From Rhodococcus jostii RHA1 (GTDB taxonomy: Bacteria; Actinomycetota; Actinomycetes; Mycobacteriales; Mycobacteriaceae), in the NCBI RefSeq assembly GCF_000014565.1, contig NC_008268.1:3906001-3970000 (forward strand): 64,000 nucleotides of DNA. Direction: 5' to 3'. Made by a program: the position numbers and the translations under genes. Position 1 is the first letter of the stretch. Each line of letters begins with the position of its first letter. Positions 27,389 through 37,337 of the stretch are shown in pieces. The notes under the pieces are model-generated. The model saw only the letters and a program-made list of their open reading frames with translations, was not told the origin of the DNA and did no database searches.

Positions 27389-28852
27389 ATGACTTCAGTT
27401 CTCGGTGTATCGGTAGGCGCCAGCGCGGTGCGCTTCGCGTGCCACGACGCCGTGACTCTCGAAACGCCGATCTTCCAATCGCGCTCGGTGACCGCAACAC
27501 TCGAACGGCCGGAGGAACTGGCTGCCGAGTCCATCGGGACGGTCCTCGCCGAGCGCGACGAAGCCGACGAGGTGCAGGCCATCGGTGTCGCATACCAGGA
27601 CGAGGCGCAGGCCGGTGCCGTGCAGGCTGCGATGTCGAGGCTGCAGATCGGCAACTTCCAATTGGTCCCCGAAGTGACGGCCGCGCTCCAGATGCTGGAG
27701 ATGTCCGGAGAACTCGCCGACCACTCGACGCTCGTGTTCTATGACCTCGGCAGTTCGGGTCTCACCGTCACCGTGGTCGACCGAGACACCGGCTTGGTGC
27801 TGAGCAGTGCGCGTTCGGACCAGATCAGCGGCGACCTCGTCGACCGGCTGATCTGTGACAACCAACTCGAACTGCACCGCTTCGCGCACCCTGCCGACGC
27901 GGCGGCCGCGCTCGCGCTGGCCGCGCGGTGCCGGGATGCGAAGGAGCAGCTGTCCACGAACGGCGCCGTGTGCATGCCGGGCGAGGGCGGGCTTCTTCTC
28001 CTGTCGCAGGACAGTTTCGATTCGCTCATCGTGGGCCCGGTCGAGACGTCGGCGCGCCTGACCCGCGAGGTCATTCGCCGCTCGGGTCGCCTTCCCGACG
28101 CTGCGGTGCTGATCGGCGGCGGCGCGCACATTCCGTTGGTCACATCCGTGATGGAGTCCTGGCTCGACCTTCCGGTGATCGTCCCCGCGCAGCCCGAGCT
28201 GGTGGCGGCCGAGGGTGCTGCCCTGCTGGCGCGCCCGACGTCCGACGAGTTCGTCGGGGCGGCGGCGCCGGAGCACCGGTTCGAGCCCGAGCCGGAGTTG
28301 GAGCTCGAGTCCGAGCTGGAGCTGGAGCTGGAGCTGGAGCCCGAGCCCGAGACACAGGTCGAGGAGTACGCGCCGGTCCGGAAGCGTCGTGGCCTCGTCC
28401 TCGCCGGCAGTGTGGTGGCCGTGGTCGCCGTGGTGGGTCTCGGACTCGGCGTCGGCACCGACCTCCTGCAGGGTTCGGAGCAGGACCCACAGCCCGCCGC
28501 CACGCAGTCGAACACGCAGGCACCGGAAGCGAGGCAAGTGATACCGCCGCAGCCCGCGACGACCACGGATGTGGCCCCACATTCGGAGGCCGCCCCATCG
28601 GTGGTCGACGAGCAGCCGGTGATCCCGCCGCAGACCGAGGTGCGCACCACGTACCAGCCGCAGGCGCAGAGTTCGACTCAGGCACCGGCCGCCCCCGAGG
28701 GTCAGAGTGTCGTGCCGTCCGACACGTCGGCTCCGCCGACCGCACCGGAACCTGCTCCGCTCATTCCGGGTCTGCCGCAGATTCAGCTGCCGACCATTCC
28801 GCCGCCGGCACCGCTCCCCATGCCGGAGTTTCCCCGGATCCCCGGGCTCTGA
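27389..28852 (+). CDS. Hsp70-fold single-pass membrane protein, paralog 1
   Basis: A 487-residue protein. Residues 1-285 have the Hsp70/actin ATPase fold: a weakened phosphate-1 loop (VLGVSVGASAVR), phosphate-2 VFYDLGSSGLTVTVVD (about 116-131), RCRDAKEQLS (about 180-189) and the adenosine motif LIGGGAHIPLV (about 241-251). There is no substrate-binding domain. An acidic Glu/Leu tract (about 299-326) leads to a basic stop and one membrane helix (about 335-357), then a Pro/Gln/Thr-rich extracytoplasmic tail ending in PLIPGLPQIQLPT and FPRIPGL. The frame is open long before the ATG, but the conserved promoter fixes the start. Confidence 0.85.
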   Translation: MTSVLGVSVGASAVRFACHDAVTLETPIFQSRSVTATLERPEELAAESIGTVLAERDEADEVQAIGVAYQDEAQAGAVQAAMSRLQIGNFQLVPEVTAALQMLEMSGELADHSTLVFYDLGSSGLTVTVVDRDTGLVLSSARSDQISGDLVDRLICDNQLELHRFAHPADAAAALALAARCRDAKEQLSTNGAVCMPGEGGLLLLSQDSFDSLIVGPVETSARLTREVIRRSGRLPDAAVLIGGGAHIPLVTSVMESWLDLPVIVPAQPELVAAEGAALLARPTSDEFVGAAAPEHRFEPEPELELESELELELELEPEPETQVEEYAPVRKRRGLVLAGSVVAVVAVVGLGLGVGTDLLQGSEQDPQPAATQSNTQAPEARQVIPPQPATTTDVAPHSEAAPSVVDEQPVIPPQTEVRTTYQPQAQSSTQAPAAPEGQSVVPSDTSAPPTAPEPAPLIPGLPQIQLPTIPPPAPLPMPEFPRIPGL

Positions 28853-28896
28853 GCCCGTATAACGAAGCCGGCGGCAGCGAGGCTCCGACACGCGTT

Positions 28897-28923
28897 CCGT
28901 GATCAAACCGTTATAGTCTTTCC
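28897..28923 (+). promoter_or_regulatory. Promoter of second Hsp70-like gene, probably leaderless
   Basis: CCGTGATCAAACCGTTATAGTC (28897-28918) has TATAGT at 28912-28917, six bases before the ATG, again with no Shine-Dalgarno site. It matches the element before paralog 1 at 20 of 22 positions, whereas the sequence just upstream does not match. Confidence 0.75.
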
Positions 28924-30150
28924 ATGGTTTCAGTTCTCGGTGTATCGGTGGGTGCCAGCGCGGTACGCGTGGCGTATCCGGACGACGAGGGGGCCGTCTT
29001 CCGGTCGTTTCCGGTGGACGCCGCCCGCGAGCACCCGGAACACGTGGTTGCCGATGCCATCGGAACGGTGATGGCCGAGCGGCCCGTCGACGACGTGCAG
29101 GTCTTCGGTGTCGCGTACCGGGACGAGGCGCAGGCCGCTGCCGTGCAGGCCGCAATCGACTGCCGGCTGGTACCGGAAGTGACGGCCGCGCTCCGGATGC
29201 TCGAGCAGTCGGGGCAGCTCGGCGACCATGCGACGCTCGTGTTCTACGACCTCGGCAGCTCCGGCCTCACCGTCAACGTCGTCGACCGATTCACCGGCGC
29301 GGTGCTCGGGACGGCGCGCACCGACGAGATCAGCGGTGATCTCGTCGACCGGTTGATCCGCGACCATCAGCTGGGCGAGAAGCGCATCGCGCCACCGGCC
29401 GACGAGGCCGCGGAGTCGGCGCTCGACGCCCGTTGCCGCCGCGCCAAGGAAGAGCTGTCCACCAACACCGCGGTGTGTGTGCCCGGCGACGGCGGTCTGC
29501 TCCTGCTCTCGCAGGACATTCTCGACTCGCTGATCGTGCGCCACGTCGAGGCGTCGGCGCGTCTGGCGCGCGAGGTGATCGAATCGTCCGGGCGTGCTGC
29601 GGACGCGGTGGTTCTGATCGGGGGCGGCGCGCATATTCCGCTGGTCGCGTCTCTGATGGAATCGTGGCTCGCGCTCCCGGTGATCGTGCCGGCGCAGCCG
29701 GAACTGGTGGCCGCGGAGGGCGCTGCGCTGCTGGCGCAGGAACGCTCGGATACTTCGGATCGCATCGGTGCCGAGAGATTCGCAAGACCGGTGATCCGTG
29801 GTGGCGCGCTGGTGGGCGGTGCGCTGGCCGTCGTCGCCGTGATCGGTCTCGGTCTCGGCGTCGGTGGCAGCCACCTGCAGAGCTCCGACGGTGACGCACG
29901 TCCGGTCGCCACTCAGCCGAGTGACGTGGACGTCTCTCCGTCGCCCGCACCGGCACCGGTGTCGACGCCACCGCCGTCGGCCGCGGTGTCGGTTCCGGGC
30001 CCGGTCGAGGAGGAGGCGAGCGTGCCGGAGCCTGCTCCCGCGCCTGCCCCCGCCCCGCGTCCCCTCATTCCGGGTCTACCGCAGATTCAGCTGCCGACCC
30101 TCCCGCCGCCGCCTCCGCTCCCTCCGCTGCCCCGGATCCCGGGCCTCTAG
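28924..30150 (+). CDS. Hsp70-fold single-pass membrane protein, paralog 2
   Basis: A 408-residue tandem paralog of the gene before it. The N-terminal Hsp70-like domain has the same motifs (VFYDLGSSGLTVNVVD, LIGGGAHIPLV, IVPAQPELVAAEGAALLA). The membrane helix is at about residues 293-314. It lacks the acidic Glu/Leu tract and has a shorter Pro-rich tail, but keeps the same tail motif (PLIPGLPQIQLPT, PRIPGL). The duplication is old, since the linker sequences have diverged. It converges on the histidine phosphatase gene. Confidence 0.85.
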   Translation: MVSVLGVSVGASAVRVAYPDDEGAVFRSFPVDAAREHPEHVVADAIGTVMAERPVDDVQVFGVAYRDEAQAAAVQAAIDCRLVPEVTAALRMLEQSGQLGDHATLVFYDLGSSGLTVNVVDRFTGAVLGTARTDEISGDLVDRLIRDHQLGEKRIAPPADEAAESALDARCRRAKEELSTNTAVCVPGDGGLLLLSQDILDSLIVRHVEASARLAREVIESSGRAADAVVLIGGGAHIPLVASLMESWLALPVIVPAQPELVAAEGAALLAQERSDTSDRIGAERFARPVIRGGALVGGALAVVAVIGLGLGVGGSHLQSSDGDARPVATQPSDVDVSPSPAPAPVSTPPPSAAVSVPGPVEEEASVPEPAPAPAPAPRPLIPGLPQIQLPTLPPPPPLPPLPRIPGL

Positions 30151-30157
30151 CGACCGC

Positions 30158-30757
30158 TCATCGGCGCAGCATGTCCCTGACGTGACCGGTCTCGTTGACC
30201 GACGCCACTCGCCGCTCACCGCTGCGGGAGACGAGCACCCGGGTCACGGAGACGTACTCGATCGGGAACACGAGGGGCCGGTCGAGCCCGAGCAGGTCCT
30301 GCAGGAACACGTTGATGACGCCGCCGTGGGTGAATACGGCGACGGTGTCCTCGTGGCCGGACTCGTCGACGATGCGGCCGAGGGACTCGAAGACCCGTGT
30401 CCGGAATGCGTCGGCGTCGACGGACTTCGGGAACTCGCCGGCCCGAATCCGGGCGAAGGCCTCGGGCGCCCGCGCCTCCGCCTCGTGGAACGGGATGTAG
30501 TGGTCGAGGTCGTAGTCGTATTCCGCGAGGCCGACGTACTCGGTGACGGGCAGGTTGAGGGCCTCGGCGACCGGTGCCGCCGTCTCGAGTGCCCGTCGCT
30601 GCGGGCTGCTCACGATCCGGGCGATGCGGTACGGGGCCAGCGCGGCAGGCAGCCGCTTGGCCTGGGCGTGACCTTCCTCGGTCAGTGCGGGGTCCGCGCG
30701 CCCGTCGGACGCGGTGACGAGCTCGGGCAGCGCGTGGCGGATCAGTAGCAGTTGCAC
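30158..30757 (-). CDS. Histidine phosphatase (phosphoglycerate-mutase-like)
   Basis: A 199-residue member of the histidine phosphatase superfamily. The phospho-accepting His is in LLIRHALPEL (RHA instead of the common RHG), the second Arg in SSPQRRALETA, and the second His in FTHGGVINVF. The substrate could be a phosphorylated small molecule. The start is GTG at 30757, five bases after the hydrolase gene, so it is the last gene of the lysX group. Confidence 0.9.
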   Translation of the reverse strand: MQLLLIRHALPELVTASDGRADPALTEEGHAQAKRLPAALAPYRIARIVSSPQRRALETAAPVAEALNLPVTEYVGLAEYDYDLDHYIPFHEAEARAPEAFARIRAGEFPKSVDADAFRTRVFESLGRIVDESGHEDTVAVFTHGGVINVFLQDLLGLDRPLVFPIEYVSVTRVLVSRSGERRVASVNETGHVRDMLRR

Positions 30758-30762
30758 GTCGA

Positions 30763-31599
30763 TCAGCTTGCCAGCTCCCGTACCAGTGCCGCGATCTGGC
30801 CGGGCTGATCGATCATGGCGTGGTGGTGCGCGGGACGCACGACGCGGAACGCGGCACCGAGGAAGTCAGCGAACTGTCTCTGCATGCGGATCCACGCCGA
30901 CCCCCACGGTGTCGGACGTCCGGTGTGGGCGGCGGCCACGACGACGGGTGCCGTCATCGTCGTGGTCTCGCGCAGCGCGGCCAGCTCCTGCGCCAGCGCC
31001 GGGTACGACGCGTTCTCGACGATCGAGGATTCGAGATACGCCGGCTCGCGGTAGATCCGCTCGACCCATCGACGGGTGCCCGGCGCGATTCCGTCGGGGG
31101 GTGTCGAGTGGTTCAGGATCCGGCGGACCGTGGGCCCGAGGAGGCGTTGCAGACCCACCCTGGTGGCCGTTCGGGCCACCCGCCTGCCGATCGTGACGCG
31201 CCATCGGGTCGGGATCACGCGGTGCGGATGGGCCGTGACGGTGGCGTCCAGCAGGATCACGCCGCCGGTTCGGTCGGGGTACAGCCGGGCGAAGGCCTCG
31301 ACGTAGATGCCGCCGAGCGAGTGGCCGACGAGCACCGCGGGGGTGGTCACGGACAGCGCGTCGAGGACGTCGGCGATTCTTCCGGCCTCGCCGAGGGCGG
31401 ACGGCCGCTCGGCGGACGGGGGACTGAAGCCGTACCCTGGACGATCGATCCGCACCACGAGGCAGCTCCCGGACAGCAGCTCGGTCACCTCGTCCCAGTC
31501 GAACCAGTTCCCGCCCAGGCCGCCGTAGAGGACGACGGGTGGGCCCTCGCCGTCGACCACCACGTGCACTCCCGCGACCATTTCCCCAGGACGTTTCAC
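30763..31599 (-). CDS. Alpha/beta hydrolase
   Basis: A 278-residue hydrolase: oxyanion region VVLYGGLGGNWFDW, nucleophile elbow GHSLGG, and a His near the C-terminus (PAHHHAMIDQPGQ). The substrate is unknown. I chose the GTG at 31599 because it overlaps the DUF998 stop as GTGA and has AAGGGA upstream; the ATG at 31581 is a possible alternative. The lysX-DUF998-hydrolase order with overlaps suggests a role at the membrane. Confidence 0.85.
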   Translation of the reverse strand: MKRPGEMVAGVHVVVDGEGPPVVLYGGLGGNWFDWDEVTELLSGSCLVVRIDRPGYGFSPPSAERPSALGEAGRIADVLDALSVTTPAVLVGHSLGGIYVEAFARLYPDRTGGVILLDATVTAHPHRVIPTRWRVTIGRRVARTATRVGLQRLLGPTVRRILNHSTPPDGIAPGTRRWVERIYREPAYLESSIVENASYPALAQELAALRETTTMTAPVVVAAAHTGRPTPWGSAWIRMQRQFADFLGAAFRVVRPAHHHAMIDQPGQIAALVRELAS

Positions 31600-31606
31600 G
31601 TGGAAC
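31593..31606. promoter_or_regulatory. parS-like sequence GTTTCACGTGGAAC
   Basis: This 14-mer differs at one position from the ParB-binding core GTTTCACGTGAAAC. It is the only such match I found in the window. It overlaps the junction where the DUF998 stop and hydrolase GTG overlap, so part of it is constrained by coding. The neighbouring fhaA-pbpA and gltBD blocks lie near oriC in mycobacteria, where parS sites cluster. Confidence 0.55.
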
Positions 31607-32276
31607 CATCCCTTTCCGGGGTGACGTGAATCACGCTGAGCGCCACGAAGATCAGCCATCCGCAGAAGGCGAGCAGCTGGACGCGCTGGCCGAGCCCGAG
31701 CCAGGCGTCCTGGTCGCCGCGCAGTCCCGCGGCGGTCAGCGTCCATATCGTGCCCCCGACGAACACGGTTGCCACGGCCACGCCGGTAATTTTCAACCAG
31801 GCCGGCCAGCCGTAGCGGAACGCGGCCAACAGGAACGCGAGGGACGACACCACGCCACCCGTCGAGGCGGACGCGCTGGTCACGGCGTGCAGATCATGGG
31901 TGAGCGGCAGGTGTCCGGCGGCCTCACGCGCGGCGCAGACGGGGTCGTTGGTCGCCGCGCAACTCATCGGCAGGCGCGAATCCGTGATGGTCGCGACCGC
32001 GAACACGATCAGCGCGAGCCACCCGACTGCCGTCACCCAGCCCTGCGAGTACCGCGACAGTCCGAGCACCCCGGCCACGGCGACGATGCATCCGGTCAGC
32101 AGGTCGCCGGTCCGGAACCAGATTCCGTACGGCTGGTCCGCGGCGGCGAGTTCGCTCGCGTACCCCCGCAGCGGATCGATGCCGGTGTCGAGGACGAATT
32201 CGAGTAGCCACGACGCGTAGCCGATGGCGCCGAGGATCAGCAGTGCCGCGACGGCCACCCGGCCACGGGAGGTCAT
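31596..32276 (-). CDS. DUF998-family membrane protein
   Basis: A 226-residue membrane protein with about six hydrophobic segments. DUF998 features are visible ([45 protein letters not shown]). Its function is not known; members often sit beside lipid-modification genes. The start overlaps the lysX stop by 4 bp (ATGA) and its stop overlaps the hydrolase start, so it is coupled to both. Confidence 0.85.
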   Translation of the reverse strand: MTSRGRVAVAALLILGAIGYASWLLEFVLDTGIDPLRGYASELAAADQPYGIWFRTGDLLTGCIVAVAGVLGLSRYSQGWVTAVGWLALIVFAVATITDSRLPMSCAATNDPVCAAREAAGHLPLTHDLHAVTSASASTGGVVSSLAFLLAAFRYGWPAWLKITGVAVATVFVGGTIWTLTAAGLRGDQDAWLGLGQRVQLLAFCGWLIFVALSVIHVTPERDGST

Positions 32277-35200
32277 TGCCTCGGCTTGGCCAGGGGGAAC
32301 GCGAGGGTTTCACGGATGCTGCCGCCGGTGATGAGCATGACCACCCGGTCGACGCCCATGCCGAGCCCGCCGGTCGGGGGCATGGCGTGCTCGAGGGCCT
32401 GCAGGAAGTCCTCGTCGAGTTCCATCGCCTCCTCGTCACCGCCGGCCGCGAGCATCGACTGCTCGGTGAGCCGGTTCCGCTGATCCACCGGGTCGGTGAG
32501 TTCGCTGTACGCGGTGCCGAGTTCGACGCCCCACGCGACGAGGTCCCACTTCGCGGCGACCCCGGGAATCGTGGGGTGCGGCCGGGTGAGCGGTGACATC
32601 GACGTCGGGAAGTTGGTGTAGAAGGTGGGGAACTCGGTGTAGTCCTCCACCAGGTGCTCGTACATTTCCTGCGCGACGGCGCCGGCGTCCCAGGTGGACT
32701 GGTACGGGATCTCGTGCTCGTCGCAGAGCCGTTGCAGTTCCGTTAGCGGCGTTTCCGGTGAGACGTCGACGCCGAGCTTCTCGGCGACCGCCTGGTGCAT
32801 CGTCTTGACGGGCCATTCGCCGGAGATGTCGACCTCCACCAGCGCGCCGTCGGGGCCGGGCCGCATGATGATCTCGCGTCCGTACGCCGCGATCGCCGCG
32901 GTCTGGATGAGCTCCCGGCACAGCACCATCATCTTCTCGTAGTCGCTGTGCGCCTCGTACGCCTCGAGGATCGTGAACTCGGGATTGTGTTTGAAATCGA
33001 CGCCCTCGTTGCGGAAGACGCGGCCGATCTCGAACACCTTCTCCATGCCGGCGACGCACAGCCGCTTGAGGTACAGCTCCGGCGCGATCCGCAGGTACAG
33101 GTCCAGGTTGTAGGCGTTGATGTGGGTGAGGAACGGGGCCGCGTTGGCGCCGCCGTGCACCTGCTGCAGGATCGGTGTCTCCACCTCGAGGAAGCCGCGC
33201 CCGCCGAGCGAATCGCGCAGCGACTTCACGACGGCGCTGCGGGCCTCGAGCAGTCGGCGGGCATCGGAGTTGATGGCCAGGTCGACGTACCGCTGCCGGA
33301 CGCGGGTCTCCGGATCGGACAGGCCCTTCCACTTGTCCGGCAGGGGGTGCAGGCACTTGCCGGTCATGCGCCATTCGTTCGCGAGCAGCGACAGCGCGCC
33401 GCGGCGGCTGTATCCGATGACGCCGGCGACCTCGACGAGGTCACCGAGGTCGAACTCGGCGGCGAACGCCCGGATGCGGTCGGTACCCACCCGGGCCTCG
33501 TCGACGAGGATCTGGATGTCGCCGGACCAGTCCCGGACCACCGCGAACACGACGCCGCCGTAGTCGCGGATCCGGAGCAGGCGGCCCGCGATGCGGACCG
33601 TCGTTCCCTCCGGCGACTCCACGGCCTCGGTCACCGTGTGGCTGGGCGGATACGCGACGGGATAGGGATCGATGCCCTGTTCGGCGAGGCCGGCCAGTTT
33701 GTCGAGCCGGACGCGGACCTGCTCGGGACGCTTCGGGCCGGTCGCCGTCGGTGCGAGGCCTTCGCCGGGTGCGCTGCCGTCGGAGTGCAGTCCTTCGGCG
33801 GCGACGAGTGCGGCGGGGACCGCGGCGTGGGTGCCGGTGTGCTCGAGGGCGTCCCGGGTTCCGGAGCGGCCGAAGCGGGGCAGGGTCACGAATCCTTCCG
33901 CGACGGCCGACGCGAATCCGACGCGCAGCAGTTCCCGGTTGTCCTCGAAGCAGAGGAACCGCGGCACCCATTCCGGCTGGTACTTCACGTTCGACCGGTA
34001 CAGCGCCTCGAGCTGCCACCAGCGGGAGAAGAAGACGAGGATCGAACGCCAGATCCGCAGGATGGGTCCGGCCCCGATGCGGGAGCCTTCCTCGAAGACG
34101 GAGCGGAACACCGCGAAGTTCAGTGACACCTTGGTGATGCCGAATTGATCCGAGGTGGTGGCCAGTTCGGACACCATCAGCTCCACCACCCCGTTGGGGG
34201 ACGTCGGCTTGCGTCGCATCAGGTCGAGGGAGACACCGGTCGGCCCCCACGGCACCAACGACAGGATGCCGTCGATCTCGCCGTCCTCGGCGACCGCCTC
34301 CACCAGCAGGCAGTCGCCGTCGAGGCGGTCACCGAGCCGGCCGAGGGCCATGGAGAAACCGCGCTCGGTCTCGGTGTCGCGCCACGCGTCCGCGAGCCGG
34401 ATGGTCTCGGCCATCTCCTCCGCCGGGACGTCCCGGTGTCTGCGGATCCGGACGGTGACGCCCTGACGCCGGACACGGGTGACGGCCTGGCGGACCTGCC
34501 GCATGTCGCGCCCGCTGAGGTTGAATTCGCGGGTGCGGAGGATGGCTTCGTCGCCCAGCTGGAGCACGGTGAGACCGGCCTTGTTGTACGCGGTGGCGCC
34601 GGTTTCGCTGGCGCCCATCACGGCGGTGGCCCAGCCGTATTGGGACGCGAGTGCCTGCCACTCCTCGATCGCGTGGGGCCACGCCTCCGGGTCGCCGATC
34701 GGGTCGCCGCTCGCCAGGCACACGCCGAGCTCGACGCGGTAGGTGATGGCCGCCTTCCCGCTGGGTGCGAACACGACGGCCTTGTCGCGGCGGGTGGCGA
34801 AGTAGCCGAGGGAGTCGTCCGCGCCGTACTGCAGCAGGAGCCCGCGCAACGCCGATTCGTCGTTGCCGGTGAGCGCGTTGTGGGAGCGTTGGGCACGGAA
34901 CAGAGTGATGACGGCGGCGAGAAGTGCGATCGCACCGAACAGGCCGAGGAGGGTGTTGACGAATCCGTGTGGGCGCCCGGTGAATTGTTCGTTGTCGGCG
35001 GCGGCGAGCGCGGTCACGCGATTCAGCGCCCACAGGAAACGTTCATTCTGCGGCAGGGTGCCGGGGAACAGTTCGACGAGGCCCCAGCCGAGGAGCGTGC
35101 CGATGGCGAGCCCGACGATGAGTACGCCGAGGGCTTTCCAGCCGGCGCCGCGCCGGACTCGGGTGTAGAACTCCGGGCGGGCCGCGATGAGGATGCCGAT

Positions 35201-35617
35201 CAGCACCACCTGGACCACGGCGGCGGCCATCGCATTCACGTTCTTGTCCGTGATGCTCACGATCACGTTGGTGATCAGGAACAGAACCAGGTAGATCGTG
35301 AGCAGCCACCAGGCGATCCGCTTGCGACTCGCCAGCGCCGCCGCGAGCAGCGCGACCACCAGAGCCCACGACAGGCTGGTGTCGGGGGCGTCGAAGTAGT
35401 AGGTGTCGACGTACTCCCGCGGCACGTGCACGTAGTAGCGCAGCACCGGCGAAATGCTCCACAGGAACACGAGCACCGAGAAGACGCCCAGGATCAGTCC
35501 CGCGATGTGGGGAACCTGGTGCAGGCGCCCGTTCTTCGTGCCGAGGCCGGGTCGGGGCCGTGGTGCGGTGGGGACGGCCGCCTCGGACGCGTGGTGTGTC
35601 TCGGTGCTAGCTGACAT
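32273..35617 (-). CDS. lysX: LysX: lysylphosphatidylglycerol synthase fused to lysyl-tRNA synthetase
   Basis: A 1114-residue two-function enzyme that charges tRNA-Lys and transfers lysine to phosphatidylglycerol, protecting against cationic peptides. The N-terminal part has about six membrane helices (residues 45-270), followed by the MprF-type GNAT-like transferase domain (about 280-590), then a full class II lysyl-tRNA synthetase: OB fold ([15 protein letters not shown]), motif 2 ([14 protein letters not shown]) and motif 3 ([11 protein letters not shown]). I chose the ATG at 35617, 8 bases after GAAGGA; the frame is open 13 codons further. It is the first gene of a coupled operon. Confidence 0.96.
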   Translation of the reverse strand: MSASTETHHASEAAVPTAPRPRPGLGTKNGRLHQVPHIAGLILGVFSVLVFLWSISPVLRYYVHVPREYVDTYYFDAPDTSLSWALVVALLAAALASRKRIAWWLLTIYLVLFLITNVIVSITDKNVNAMAAAVVQVVLIGILIAARPEFYTRVRRGAGWKALGVLIVGLAIGTLLGWGLVELFPGTLPQNERFLWALNRVTALAAADNEQFTGRPHGFVNTLLGLFGAIALLAAVITLFRAQRSHNALTGNDESALRGLLLQYGADDSLGYFATRRDKAVVFAPSGKAAITYRVELGVCLASGDPIGDPEAWPHAIEEWQALASQYGWATAVMGASETGATAYNKAGLTVLQLGDEAILRTREFNLSGRDMRQVRQAVTRVRRQGVTVRIRRHRDVPAEEMAETIRLADAWRDTETERGFSMALGRLGDRLDGDCLLVEAVAEDGEIDGILSLVPWGPTGVSLDLMRRKPTSPNGVVELMVSELATTSDQFGITKVSLNFAVFRSVFEEGSRIGAGPILRIWRSILVFFSRWWQLEALYRSNVKYQPEWVPRFLCFEDNRELLRVGFASAVAEGFVTLPRFGRSGTRDALEHTGTHAAVPAALVAAEGLHSDGSAPGEGLAPTATGPKRPEQVRVRLDKLAGLAEQGIDPYPVAYPPSHTVTEAVESPEGTTVRIAGRLLRIRDYGGVVFAVVRDWSGDIQILVDEARVGTDRIRAFAAEFDLGDLVEVAGVIGYSRRGALSLLANEWRMTGKCLHPLPDKWKGLSDPETRVRQRYVDLAINSDARRLLEARSAVVKSLRDSLGGRGFLEVETPILQQVHGGANAAPFLTHINAYNLDLYLRIAPELYLKRLCVAGMEKVFEIGRVFRNEGVDFKHNPEFTILEAYEAHSDYEKMMVLCRELIQTAAIAAYGREIIMRPGPDGALVEVDISGEWPVKTMHQAVAEKLGVDVSPETPLTELQRLCDEHEIPYQSTWDAGAVAQEMYEHLVEDYTEFPTFYTNFPTSMSPLTRPHPTIPGVAAKWDLVAWGVELGTAYSELTDPVDQRNRLTEQSMLAAGGDEEAMELDEDFLQALEHAMPPTGGLGMGVDRVVMLITGGSIRETLAFPLAKPRQ

Positions 35618-35727
35618 CGAGCGTTTCCTTCCCGGCGAGAGATACGTACCGATCACGGGAGACAGGTGTTCCAGTGTTCAGTGTGAGCCGTCGGGCCGCG
35701 ATTTGGGTCGAGAGGGAAGATAGAGGC

Positions 35728-35955
35728 ATGTCCGACATCCACGACGCCGTCCCGATCCGCGACGAATCCATCCGACTCGGCCAATTCCTCAAGCTCGCCA
35801 ACCTCATCGAGTCGGGTGCCGAGGCGAAGGAAGTGATCGCCGACGGACTCGTGTCGGTGAACGGAGAGGTCGAGGTGCGGCGGGGGCGGCAGTTACGGGA
35901 CGGGGACGTCGTGGAGATCGGTGGGATGACGGCTCGGGTGAGTTCTCAGTCCTGA
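35728..35955 (+). CDS. S4-domain RNA-binding protein
   Basis: A 75-residue protein consisting of one S4 domain (RLGQFLKLANLIESGAEAKEVIADGLVSVNG), like YaaA/YbcJ, which bind structured RNA. The ATG at 35728 is chosen for the domain length. It is divergent from lysX and overlaps the end of the M20 peptidase gene by 10 bp. Confidence 0.9.
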   Translation: MSDIHDAVPIRDESIRLGQFLKLANLIESGAEAKEVIADGLVSVNGEVEVRRGRQLRDGDVVEIGGMTARVSSQS

Positions 35956-37301
35956 CGGCCGGCGGTCGCGAATCTCTGCAGGAACAGCGCTTCGGCGACG
36001 GCGAGGTTCTCGATTTCGCCGGGATCCACACTTTCGTTGGGGGCGTGGATGAGGCAGCGCGGTTCCTCCACCCCGATCAGGGCGATCTCCGCTGTCGGGA
36101 GGACGGCGGAGAAGACGTTGCACAGTGGGATGGAGCCGCCCTGCCCGGCGGTTCCGAGTTCCTTCCCGAACGCCTCCTCCATCGCCGCACCGAGGGCCGC
36201 GTAGCCGGGACCGTCGGTGGTGGCGCGGAACGGGGAGCCCACCGCTTCGCGTTCCACCGTCACCCGCGCATCCCACGGGGCGGCGTTCTCGAGGTGCGCG
36301 GCGAGCGCGTCCTGCGCGTTCCGCGGGTCCATTCCGGGTGGCACCCGCAGGTTGAGGCGCGCCGATGCGCGCGGCGGGATGGCGGCGGCAGAGCCGACCA
36401 CCGGCGGGCAGTCGATGCCGAGGATCGTCAGCGCCGGCCGTGCCCACACGGCGTCGGCGACGGAACTCGAACCGGCGAGACGCACACCGTCGAGCACGCC
36501 GGCGTCGGTGCGGAACTGCGCCTCGGGGTAGTCGACGCCCGTCCACTTCTGGTCCGACTCGAGCCCGTCGACGACGGTGTTGCCGTCCGCGTCACGCAGG
36601 GTGGCGAGCATCTGGACGAGGGCGGCCAGCGCGTCGGGGGCGGGCCCGCCGAACATGCCCGAATGCACCTCCCCGGCCAGGGTCTCGACGTGGACCACGA
36701 CGTTCGCGATGCCGCGCAGCGTCGTGGTGACGGTCGGGCTGCCGACCGCGGCGTTTCCGGTGTCGACGACGAGGATCATGTCGGCGTCGAAGAGTTCGGG
36801 CCTGGCCTCGACGAGGTTCTCGAGCCCGCCGGTGCCCATCTCCTCGGATCCTTCGGCGACGATTCTGATGCCGACGGGGAACGGGGTGCCGAGTGCGCGC
36901 AGCGCCAGCAGGTGCATCACGATGTTGCCCTTGCAGTCGGCAGCGCCGCGCCCGTACCAGCGGCCGTCTCGCTCGGTGAGGGTGAAGGGGTCGGTGTGCC
37001 AGAGTTTCTCGTCGCCGGGCGGTTGAACGTCGTAGTGGCAGTACAGCAGTACCGTCGGGGCCCCGGCGGGCGCGGGCTGATGTCCGACGACGGCGTGTGA
37101 CCCGTCGGATGTCTCGAGCAGTTCGACTTGTCCGATTCCGGCCCCGAGGAAGGCGTCCCGGACCCATTCGGCGGCGCGAACGCATTCCTCCGGTGGGAAC
37201 TGCCGCGGATCGGCCACCGACCGCATCGCCACCAGTTCGGCGAGTTCGTCACGGGCCGCGGGCATCAGCCCGGCTACCTTGGAACGGATTTCGTCGGACA
37301 T
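35946..37301 (-). CDS. M20-family metallopeptidase (dipeptidase type)
   Basis: A 451-residue dizinc peptidase. Metal ligands are visible in the expected order: His and Asp in YCHYDVQPPGD (about residues 86-96), Asp in GRGAADCKGN, the catalytic Glu pair in SEEMGTGG, Asp in VVDTGNA and a late His in CLIHAPNES. A dimerisation domain is inserted at about 190-310. It probably cleaves dipeptides or N-acyl amino acids. It is followed upstream on the same strand by the rraA-like gene, 36 bp away. Confidence 0.93.
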   Translation of the reverse strand: MSDEIRSKVAGLMPAARDELAELVAMRSVADPRQFPPEECVRAAEWVRDAFLGAGIGQVELLETSDGSHAVVGHQPAPAGAPTVLLYCHYDVQPPGDEKLWHTDPFTLTERDGRWYGRGAADCKGNIVMHLLALRALGTPFPVGIRIVAEGSEEMGTGGLENLVEARPELFDADMILVVDTGNAAVGSPTVTTTLRGIANVVVHVETLAGEVHSGMFGGPAPDALAALVQMLATLRDADGNTVVDGLESDQKWTGVDYPEAQFRTDAGVLDGVRLAGSSSVADAVWARPALTILGIDCPPVVGSAAAIPPRASARLNLRVPPGMDPRNAQDALAAHLENAAPWDARVTVEREAVGSPFRATTDGPGYAALGAAMEEAFGKELGTAGQGGSIPLCNVFSAVLPTAEIALIGVEEPRCLIHAPNESVDPGEIENLAVAEALFLQRFATAGRQD

Positions 37302-37337
37302 CGACGCCTCCTCGGGGTTCGCGCGGTTCTCGTCGGG

